A stretch of DNA of 8,554 nucleotides from Chloroflexota bacterium (GTDB lineage: Bacteria > Chloroflexota > Anaerolineae > Anaerolineales > DRMV01). The translations under genes were made by a program, and so were the position numbers. The DNA lies in NCBI GenBank assembly GCA_013153335.1, contig JAADEP010000078.1, positions 1-8,554 on the forward strand, in the 5' to 3' direction. Position 1 is the stretch's first letter. Each line of letters opens with the position of its first letter. The notes below the pieces were generated by a model, which did not search any database, had not been told where the DNA came from, and saw only the letters and a program-made list of their open reading frames with translations. Positions 1 to 5,816 of this stretch are shown in pieces.

Positions 1-1122
1 GGTGAGATGATGATGCTCTTCGTACGCGGACCGAATCCCACGCAGGATTTCGATCGCCTCTTCCTCCGTGGGTTCATCCACATACACAGGCTGGAAGCGG
101 CGCTCGAGCGCGGCGTCGCTTTCGATGTACTTGCGGTACTCGTCCAACGTGGTCGCGCCGATCACTTGGATCTCGCCGCGGGCCAGCGCGGGCTTGAAAA
201 TGTTGGCTGCGTCGACGGCGGAACCGGCCGCGCCAGCGCCAACCAGCATGTGCATCTCGTCGATGAACAAGATCGCGTTGGACGACTTGAGCTCATCGAT
301 GATGCGCTTGAGGCGCTCTTCGAACTGGCCCCGATACATGGTGCCTGCGACCAGCGAGCCCACGTCGAGCTGCAACACCCGCTTGCCCAAGAGGGGCGCG
401 GGCACGTTGCCCTCGACAATACGCTGGGCCAGACCTTCGACAATGGCCGTCTTGCCCACCCCGGGCTCGCCGATCAGCGCGGGGTTGTTCTTGGTCCGGC
501 GGGCCAAAATCTGGATAACCCGCTCGATTTCGGTCTCTCGACCGATGACCGGGTCGAGCTTGCCTTCCTCCGCCAGCGCGGTGAGATCCGTCGCCAGCTG
601 GTCAATAAGCGGCGTTTTGCGCGGCTTTTCGCCCCGGCGCCCCGACGGCGAGGCTTGCTCTTGCTGGCGCCGCGAGCGACTGCCTTCCCGCAAGAGCCGT
701 TGCGTTTGCCGCCGGATTTGTTCCGGTGTGATGCCCAGCCGCGCGAGCACGCGGAGGGCCATACCTTCACTGTAGCGAATCAAGCCCAGGAGCAAGTGCT
801 CGGTACCGACATACTGATGACCCATGCGTCGCGCTTCGTCGAGCGCGTACTCGAGCACCTTTTGCATCCCGCGCGAGAGTTGCAGCTGCTTGTGTCCACC
901 CGTACCGATACCGACCAAGCGTTCCACGATCTCCTGAGCTCGTTCCAGTTCCACGCCCAACGCACGCAACACCTGCCCGGCAACGCCCCCTTCTTCTCGA
1001 ATCAGGGCCAGGAGCAGGTGTTCCGTGCCAATGTAGTTGTGGCGCATACGTTCCGCTTCTTGGTGAGCCAGGCTCAGCACCCGGCGTGCACGTTGCGTGA
1101 AACGATCCATCTTACCTGCCAC
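1..1122 (-). CDS. clpC: ATP-dependent Clp protease ATP-binding subunit ClpC, N-terminal 374 residues (3' end outside window)
   Basis: This is a Hsp100/AAA+ unfoldase that feeds proteins to the ClpP protease in the cytoplasm. Two Clp_N repeats are visible at about residues 7-55 and 82-130, each containing a (Y)IGTEHLLL or YVGTEHLLL core. A charged Arg/Gln/Ser-rich linker follows at about 148-170. NBD1 carries Walker A GEPGVGKT (218-225), the pore-loop Tyr263 in a TMYRGQFEER segment, Walker B ILFIDE (284-289) and the arginine-finger pair LERRF (339-343). Family members usually have KYRGEF at the pore loop, so Met262 and Gln266 are mild substitutions. The reading frame is open to base 1; the middle domain and NBD2 would lie beyond the window. 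I chose the GTG start at 1122 because an AAGGAG-type site (1130-1137) sits 7 nt upstream. The in-frame ATG at 1110 would be 19 nt from it. ClpC versus ClpB or ClpA: the N-domain and short linker fit ClpC best. Confidence 0.93.
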   Translation of the reverse strand, partial: MAGKMDRFTQRARRVLSLAHQEAERMRHNYIGTEHLLLALIREEGGVAGQVLRALGVELERAQEIVERLVGIGTGGHKQLQLSRGMQKVLEYALDEARRMGHQYVGTEHLLLGLIRYSEGMALRVLARLGITPEQIRRQTQRLLREGSRSRRQQEQASPSGRRGEKPRKTPLIDQLATDLTALAEEGKLDPVIGRETEIERVIQILARRTKNNPALIGEPGVGKTAIVEGLAQRIVEGNVPAPLLGKRVLQLDVGSLVAGTMYRGQFEERLKRIIDELKSSNAILFIDEMHMLVGAGAAGSAVDAANIFKPALARGEIQVIGATTLDEYRKYIESDAALERRFQPVYVDEPTEEEAIEILRGIRSAYEEHHHLT

Positions 1123-1129
1123 GGTTCAA

Positions 1130-1191
1130 CTCCTTCCCAATACTCAAACGTGATGCGGCTTACCTCCCCGGCTGCACCTATTCACATTTTA
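1130..1191 (-). promoter_or_regulatory. clpC leader: ribosome-binding site and weak promoter candidate
   Basis: The leader between the preceding terminator and clpC contains a strong Shine-Dalgarno site, GGAAGGAG at 1137-1130, 7 nt before the GTG start. A TAAAAT hexamer at 1191-1186 could be a -10 box, but no convincing -35 lies 16-18 nt upstream of it because that stretch is the terminator hairpin. I see no CIRCE inverted repeat and no CtsR heptad repeat here, so the usual heat-shock repressor sites of clpC are not evident. The RBS is solid and the promoter is weak. Confidence 0.35.
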
Positions 1192-1193
1192 CC

Positions 1194-1229
1194 AAAAAAC
1201 AAACCGGGGCTTACTGAAGGCCCCGGTTT
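1194..1229 (-). terminator. Rho-independent terminator after the flavin reductase gene
   Basis: A perfect 10-bp stem (1201-1210 paired with 1220-1229, arms AAACCGGGGC/GCCCCGGTTT) with a 9-nt loop is followed on the minus strand by TTTG and then six T (1199-1194). It lies 28 nt beyond the flavin reductase stop, so it ends the ATP-grasp/nagA/flavin reductase operon and separates it from clpC. The plus strand has only four T after the stem, so minus-strand termination is favoured. Confidence 0.9.
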
Positions 1230-1257
1230 TCATAGACTTCTCTAACATGGACGTGGT

Positions 1258-1740
1258 CTATCCGCCGTAGAACCATCCGGTTTCTCGTAAGGTTAGAGGT
1301 TGAGCGTTGGGGTCGCGCACGCCGGCGTTGATGACCTCAGCCACAAAGACGGTGTGGTCGCCTCGACGGATGGCGTCGGTGACCCGCGCTTCGAACCACG
1401 CGGGCGCGTCGAGCAACAGGGGCGCGCCCGTCTTGGGGCCGGGTTCAAAGGCCAGGCCGTTGATACGCCCATCCTCAACTTTGGTCGGGCGGAAGAACGC
1501 GGCCGCGAGGTCTTTCTGGCCCGAGGCCAAGATGTTGACCGCGAAGTGCCCGCTTTTTTCGATCAAGTCGTGGAGGCGGCTGTCGCGCTTGACGGCCACC
1601 ATGACCAACGGCGGGTCAAACGAAGCTTGTGAAAGCCAGTTCACCGTTCCGGCCGCGATGTCCCCATCATGGGCGGCAGTGAGTACATATAGCCCATACG
1701 TAATTTGCCGTAACGCGTGTTTCTTGGCTTGTGGGTCCAT
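1258..1740 (-). CDS. Flavin reductase family protein (FMN-binding split-barrel, DIM6/NTAB type)
   Basis: This 160-residue protein matches the flavin reductase-like family, small dimeric split-barrel FMN proteins that reduce flavin with NAD(P)H or act as flavoredoxin-type electron carriers. Visible family features are the N-terminal YGLYVLTA strand (15-22), the flavin-contact segment GTVNWLSQASFDPPLV (31-46), a HFAVNIL strand (65-71), the hallmark GDHTVFVAEV (127-136) and a C-terminal GWFYGG. I chose the ATG at 1740 because GGAGG lies 5 nt upstream. A longer in-frame version starting at 1773 would overlap the end of nagA and has no better site. It is the last gene of the operon, 23 nt after the nagA stop, and is followed by a strong terminator. 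The physiological partner is unknown; nothing in nagA or the ATP-grasp gene directly demands a flavin reductase. Confidence 0.85.
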   Translation of the reverse strand: MDPQAKKHALRQITYGLYVLTAAHDGDIAAGTVNWLSQASFDPPLVMVAVKRDSRLHDLIEKSGHFAVNILASGQKDLAAAFFRPTKVEDGRINGLAFEPGPKTGAPLLLDAPAWFEARVTDAIRRGDHTVFVAEVINAGVRDPNAQPLTLRETGWFYGG

Positions 1741-1763
1741 GATTGCCTCCGTTGCCGAGAGAT

Positions 1764-2921
1764 TTATGCCCAAACGAGGTGGCCAGCGAGCACGGTACCG
1801 GCAACGGTGAGGTCGTCCCGGTGGAGAAGGGTGAGGTTGGCGGCTGCGCCCGGCTCAATTGCAGGCCGGGGCAGGCCCAGGACACGCGCCGGCGCGACCG
1901 TCCACGCGCTCACGGCGTCGACCAACGACGCGGCTGTGAAGGCCATAAGATTGCGCAGCGCGCGGTCAGGCCGCAGCACGCTTCCGGCCAGGGTGCCGTC
2001 GGGAAGCCGCGCGTCGTGCTCCCGCACGAGGATGGTCATGTCGCCCAAGCGGTACGTCCCAGGGGGCATGCCCAGGCCCGCTGAGGCGTCGGTGACCAAA
2101 GTTAGTGCATAGGGACCTTTGGCCTGCCAAGCCAGGCGCACCGCGGCTGGGTGCACGTGAATCCCGTCCACAATGAGCCCTACCGGAATATCGGGCCGCG
2201 CGAGCAGCGCGCCCACCGCGCCCGGTTCGCGGTGATGAAACCCGCGCATCGCGTTGTACAGATGGGTTCCATATGTTACGCCTGCGGCAAAAGCCGCTTG
2301 GGCTTGGTCCCAGGTGGCCATGGTGTGGCCCATGCTGACCACAACCCCGCGCGCGGTAAGGTATTGCACAAGCTCCAGCGCTCCCGGGAGTTCGGGCGCG
2401 AGGGTGACCATGCGTACGCCGCGAGCTGGGTGCCAATCCTCGACCCAGGCGCGATCGGGCAGCCTTAGATGTTGGGGCGGGTGAGCACCTTTGCGTTCTG
2501 GATGGAGGAAAGGCCCTTCGATGTGCAAGCCCAGGGGCCGCGCGCCCTTCCATCCGGGCGGCGGTCCTGCCAGCCAGATGGCTTGCGCTTGGGCGACGGT
2601 CTCCCGGGGAGCTGTGATGATGGTGGGTAGAAAAGCCGTGATCCCCAACTTCGGGAGCTGGGCGGCTACATCCCACAAGGCTTGAGGCGTAAGGGTAAAG
2701 TCTTGACCAAAGGCTCCGTTGATCTGCAGGTCAATCCAGCCTGGAGTCAGGATGAGATGGGCCGCGTCGAGAACCTCCGCGTTGTCGGCATCCAGCATCC
2801 CCGCTGGCGCGACGGCCTGAACCCGGCCTTGCGCGAGCAAGACATCCACCGCCTCGGCCCGGCGAGGTGGCGAGATCACCGTCGTTCGGCGGAAGAGCAA
2901 AGGCGCGGGCGCGTCGGCCAT
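1764..2921 (-). CDS. nagA: N-acetylglucosamine-6-phosphate deacetylase
   Basis: The enzyme converts GlcNAc-6-phosphate to glucosamine-6-phosphate and acetate in amino-sugar use and cell-wall recycling. The 385 residues match the family length of about 380. The amidohydrolase fold is recognisable from GWIDLQINGAFG (61-72), GLHIEGPFL (131-139; metal ligand Glu135), MGHT (197-200; ligand His199), THLYNAM (219-225; ligand His220), VDGIHVHP (251-258), the catalytic Asp278 in VTDAS, and PDGTLAGSVL (307-316). The metal site has Gln-x-Asn (66-68) instead of the His-x-His of many amidohydrolases, as in single-metal E. coli-type NagA. The ATG at 2921 directly follows the TAG stop of the ATP-grasp gene, with AAGGGA overlapping that stop region, so the two are translationally linked. 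No nagB, PTS or NagC-type regulator is present in the window. Confidence 0.93.
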   Translation of the reverse strand: MADAPAPLLFRRTTVISPPRRAEAVDVLLAQGRVQAVAPAGMLDADNAEVLDAAHLILTPGWIDLQINGAFGQDFTLTPQALWDVAAQLPKLGITAFLPTIITAPRETVAQAQAIWLAGPPPGWKGARPLGLHIEGPFLHPERKGAHPPQHLRLPDRAWVEDWHPARGVRMVTLAPELPGALELVQYLTARGVVVSMGHTMATWDQAQAAFAAGVTYGTHLYNAMRGFHHREPGAVGALLARPDIPVGLIVDGIHVHPAAVRLAWQAKGPYALTLVTDASAGLGMPPGTYRLGDMTILVREHDARLPDGTLAGSVLRPDRALRNLMAFTAASLVDAVSAWTVAPARVLGLPRPAIEPGAAANLTLLHRDDLTVAGTVLAGHLVWA

Positions 2922-4535
2922 CTATCCCTTCCACATGGGCGGGAAGTGGGTTAGCGCTGGTTTGCTGTCGCCTTCGATGGGGCCACATTCGCGAGGACGT
3001 CGCGCATGCGCGTCCAGCGCGGCTTCGGCTTCTTTGTAAAGGGTTTCGGCCCGCTCATAGCTCGGCGCAATGGCCACCAAGCCCACTTTGCCATACTCGG
3101 AGAGGGCATCAATAATATGGAAGAGTACGCCTTCGTGCGCGGCCGCGTTGAAATGCAAACCTTCGCACACGACGATGTCCATAAGGTCCTCGGGCGTCAG
3201 CCCATGGTATTCCGGCTTTTTGAGGTTGTCAGTCGCGTAGTAATACAGAGGTTGTCCGGTTGCGGAGTAGTACAAGCCCGTCTCGAGATCGTAGTACCCG
3301 TCCGTAAGGAACTTGAGGGTCATGAAGGGATGGGTAGTGCCGCCCTTGCGCAGGTTGATCTCAAGCGCGTAGTGCTTCCACGAGCCATCAGGTTGGGGGA
3401 CCGAGACAAAATCAACCGCGTAACGCCCAATCGCGCCTTTGGCCGTGAGCACTTCGCCGACCCGGCGGCCCAACTCGTGCAGATCCAGGCGATAGGCCCG
3501 ATCCGCGGGGAAGCGAGCCCCCAAGTAGACCTGACCGGTCGGCCCGCCGAGGATTTGGTCGTGGGTCGAGACGATGGTCCCTTCCCGCAGAGGATTAATG
3601 AGACCTTGCACCGAGGGTGAGCGCTTGCCCTGGCCCTCAATAAAGGCTTCGACAATGCCGCCCATTTCCAGGAACTTGCGCATGTATTCCTCGTAGGTCA
3701 TGTCCTCGGCTTCAAAGCGCAGGCGGCGCGGGAGCTCTTCTCGGATCCAGGAGGCCAGGGCCTTGGGGTCGGTCGGCGCGCCTTCGTATGAAAAGAGCGC
3801 GTTGCCTTCACCCGAGAACGCGTAGTTGAGCTTGACCACCGCTCGGCGTAAGTTGGGCTGCATCCGTTTGAGCTCAGCCAACGCCCATACTACGTCGTCT
3901 TCATCTTTAAGATGCTCAAACCCCTCGGGCAACGGGACTTCGGCCTCGCGGAAGATTTCTCGGCTGTAGCTCTTGGAGCCCAGGTGCACAAGTCTCGGGT
4001 CCAGCGCGTAAAGCGGGATGCCCAGCCGAACCGCGAGCTCGCGTTCCAAGGGGGTAGAGTTGAAGCATTCCATGTAGGCTGTCTCGGGATACGCGATCGC
4101 GTCGCGAATTCGGCGGATGAGCCACGGGCGTTCGAGCACTTTTTCGGTGAGGGAACGGCGAGTGGCATCGTGCGCATCCAGCAAAACAAGGCGGCGCCGT
4201 GCGTGCGAGACCGGTACCCCGGGGAGCAAGTTGAGCATGTAATCGATGATGACAGGGTCCACGGCCTGGCTGGTGACGAAGATCACCTGCGTGCGAGGCT
4301 GCTGGAGCAAGATGAGATAGTAAAGCAGGCGTTCTTCGTAATAGTGCACGCCCGGGATCTTGCTCAGCACCTCTTGGTCGAGGGATAGGCTCGGCACCAC
4401 AACGACCGTGCGGGGCGCGTACCACGATTGGAGCCGTTCTCGGTAAAGGTAAACCAACTTGGCATTAAGGAGCCGAAACTGGCGTTCGATCTCCGTTTCA
4501 TCCAAAGGACCGAGAAGAGGATAGGTCGGGTTCAT
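2922..4535 (-). CDS. PGM1-like ATP-grasp ligase (peptide ligase-related), 537 aa
   Basis: This looks like an ATP-grasp carboxylate-amine ligase of the PGM1-related type; PGM1 is the pheganomycin peptide ligase. The N-terminal part (about 1-180) resembles the pre-ATP-grasp domain, with a Rossmann-like segment RTVVVVPSLSLDQ (42-54). The ATP-grasp core shows AVVKLNYAFSGEGNA (232-246; Lys235 and the glycine-rich loop), IVEAFIEG (294-301), STHDQILGG (323-331), YAVDFVSV (372-379) and the metal/phosphate segment EINLRKGGTTHP (392-403). The C-terminal stretch (about 437-505), with HEGVLFHIIDALSEYGKVG, fits the PGM1_C domain. The ATG at 4535 has GAGG 6 nt upstream; in-frame TTG 4547 and GTG 4538 are less well placed. 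It is the first gene of the operon. The substrates cannot be read from sequence: amino acids, a short peptide or an amino-sugar acid are all possible. No precursor-peptide gene is visible nearby. Confidence 0.8.
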   Translation of the reverse strand: MNPTYPLLGPLDETEIERQFRLLNAKLVYLYRERLQSWYAPRTVVVVPSLSLDQEVLSKIPGVHYYEERLLYYLILLQQPRTQVIFVTSQAVDPVIIDYMLNLLPGVPVSHARRRLVLLDAHDATRRSLTEKVLERPWLIRRIRDAIAYPETAYMECFNSTPLERELAVRLGIPLYALDPRLVHLGSKSYSREIFREAEVPLPEGFEHLKDEDDVVWALAELKRMQPNLRRAVVKLNYAFSGEGNALFSYEGAPTDPKALASWIREELPRRLRFEAEDMTYEEYMRKFLEMGGIVEAFIEGQGKRSPSVQGLINPLREGTIVSTHDQILGGPTGQVYLGARFPADRAYRLDLHELGRRVGEVLTAKGAIGRYAVDFVSVPQPDGSWKHYALEINLRKGGTTHPFMTLKFLTDGYYDLETGLYYSATGQPLYYYATDNLKKPEYHGLTPEDLMDIVVCEGLHFNAAAHEGVLFHIIDALSEYGKVGLVAIAPSYERAETLYKEAEAALDAHARRPRECGPIEGDSKPALTHFPPMWKG

Positions 4536-4570
4536 CACACGCCTCAAAAGCGGAGTCCAAGGTGCCCTTG

Positions 4571-4599
4571 ATTATAGCCACTGCTTGCCATTTTCGCAA
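4571..4599 (-). promoter_or_regulatory. Sigma-70-type promoter of the ATP-grasp/nagA/flavin reductase operon
   Basis: TTGCGA (4599-4594) and a perfect TATAAT (4576-4571) are separated by 17 nt on the minus strand. The start site would be near 4564, giving a leader of about 29 nt to the ATG at 4535. This is the best promoter in the window. The rest of the 165-nt gap (4600-4712) holds nothing I recognise, and no terminator is visible after the channel gene. Confidence 0.75.
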
Positions 4600-4712
4600 T
4601 TGCCGCGCCAAATTTCGAGCCCTTGCTCTTTCGCTTTCCGCTCTCTGCCTGGGCGCAGCTTGCCTTTACCTGCCGACTTCCGAACTGTCGACGCATGACT
4701 TAATCCCTCTCT

Positions 4713-5816
4713 TCACCCGCGATGGCGGCGGCGCAGGAGGCGGCGCGCGTCGAGGGGGAAGCGGCGGGCCCAGAAGGGGGCGCCTTCGCTTTGGCGTAGG
4801 AGCCGTACAAGGCGCTCATCCCCTGCCATTTCGGCGAGGCGCAGCAGTTGATCGCGGCGCCCGAGCACGATGAGCACGTCCCCGGGCTGGATGCGCACGG
4901 TGGGGGACCAGTCCATTTGCTGGCCGTCGCGCGCAATGGCCAGCACGTTCGCTCCGCTGCGCGCTCGAATGTCGGCCTCGGCCAGGGTCTTACCGACCAG
5001 TTCGGAATCTTCGGACACGCGGATCTCTTCCAGCCAGAGTTCCAGATCAGGGCTGCGCAAGGTCGCGTCTAAGAACGCGCTGATGTAAGGCCGCACCAGC
5101 AAGCTCACCATGCGGTGCCCGGCCATGGCATAGGGCGAGACGACCCGATCCGCACCGGCCTTGTAGAGCTTCTTTTCGGTGTCTTCCGCGACCGCTTGCG
5201 CCACGATGCTGAGGTTTGGGTTGAGGCTGCGCGCGCTGAGTACCACGAACAGGTTGTCCGCATCCGAATCCAACACCGCGACCAAGCCTCGCGCCCGGTG
5301 AATGCCCGCCTGTACCAGGGTTGCGTCTTCGGTGGGATCGCCCTCAATGTAGAGGAACCCATGTTGCTTGCATCGCGCCAAACCCTGGGATTCGTTCGCA
5401 ATCACCACGAACGGCAAACGCAGCCGTGCCAGTTCCACGGCGACTTGTTCCCCGACGCGGCCGCATCCACACACGATATAATGCTGATGCAGTCGATTGA
5501 CAGCTTTCATGCGTCGCCTCCGCTCTAACGTGCCTTGCAGCTCGCCGCTGATGATGTATTCGGTGAGCGCGCTGAAGAGATACGCGCCCGTGCCGACGCC
5601 CAGCACAATCAAACCCATGGTGAACATACGCCCGCGGTCGCTCAGCGGGCGCACTTCGCTATAGCCCACGGTCGAGAGGGTAATCAAAGTCATGTATAGG
5701 GCTTCGAGCCAGGTATAGCCCTCGAGCACGTGGTACCCTACTGTCCCGATGAGCACCAACGCCGCGACGAGCAAAGCCAGCTGCCCCAACCGCCGACGCC
5801 AATCCAACGCGCTCAC
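4713..5816 (-). CDS. Two-TM potassium channel with C-terminal RCK (TrkA-N/TrkA-C) domains, MthK-like
   Basis: This is a 367-residue inner-membrane K+ channel subunit expected to form a tetrameric pore. TM1 lies at about 11-29, the pore helix at 35-48, the selectivity filter TVGYSE at 49-54 and TM2 at about 62-87, with candidate hinge glycines 73, 75 and 77. The RCK N-lobe starts at HYIVCGCGRVG (112-122; GxGxxG = G117/G119/G122), includes GDPTED (159-164), and is followed by a TrkA-C lobe at about 253-330. An Arg-rich tail (351-366) ends the protein. The acidic residue usually found at the end of strand beta-2, which binds the nucleotide ribose, appears to be Asn141. The filter reads YSE rather than the common YGD. 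The GTG start at 5816 shares GTGA with the preceding stop and has AAGGAG 7 nt upstream, so expression is coupled to the HExxH protein. An internal RBS and ATG (5510) may give a soluble 265-residue RCK form. Confidence 0.92.
   Translation of the reverse strand: MSALDWRRRLGQLALLVAALVLIGTVGYHVLEGYTWLEALYMTLITLSTVGYSEVRPLSDRGRMFTMGLIVLGVGTGAYLFSALTEYIISGELQGTLERRRRMKAVNRLHQHYIVCGCGRVGEQVAVELARLRLPFVVIANESQGLARCKQHGFLYIEGDPTEDATLVQAGIHRARGLVAVLDSDADNLFVVLSARSLNPNLSIVAQAVAEDTEKKLYKAGADRVVSPYAMAGHRMVSLLVRPYISAFLDATLRSPDLELWLEEIRVSEDSELVGKTLAEADIRARSGANVLAIARDGQQMDWSPTVRIQPGDVLIVLGRRDQLLRLAEMAGDERLVRLLRQSEGAPFWARRFPLDARRLLRRRHRG
5508..5521 (-). promoter_or_regulatory. Possible internal ribosome-binding site and start (Met103) inside the K+ channel gene
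   Basis: GGAGG (5521-5517) stands 6 nt before an in-frame ATG (5510-5508) that encodes Met103, at the junction between TM2 and the RCK domain. Initiation here would yield a soluble 265-residue RCK protein. In the archaeal channel MthK, an internal start at Met107 in the same place produces extra RCK subunits that complete the octameric gating ring. The site falls in a run of arginine codons (CGG AGG CGA CGC), so chance remains possible. Confidence 0.4.

Noticed and set aside
1108..1110. ATG at 1110 as the clpC start
   Set aside because: The Shine-Dalgarno site is 7 nt from the in-frame GTG at 1122 but 19 nt from this ATG.
7..1245. Plus-strand open frame of 412 codons
   Set aside because: It is antisense to clpC, whose minus-strand frame has clear Clp_N repeats, Walker A and Walker B motifs. 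The plus-strand translation has no recognisable domain and is rich in His/Arg/Gln, as expected of a shadow in GC-rich DNA.
1741..1773. Longer flavin reductase starting at 1773
   Set aside because: It would overlap the nagA end, and the GGAGG site at the ATG 1740 is well placed. The extra 11 residues resemble nothing in the family.
4600..4712. Possible terminator after the K+ channel gene
   Set aside because: Only a 4-bp CGAC/GTCG pairing without a T-tract is present, which is too weak to annotate.
4562..4873. Plus-strand 103-codon open frame in the gap before the channel gene
   Set aside because: It crosses the promoter region and the 3' end of the K+ channel gene. Its Gly/Arg-rich second half is the antisense of the channel's Arg-rich tail, and no RBS supports it.
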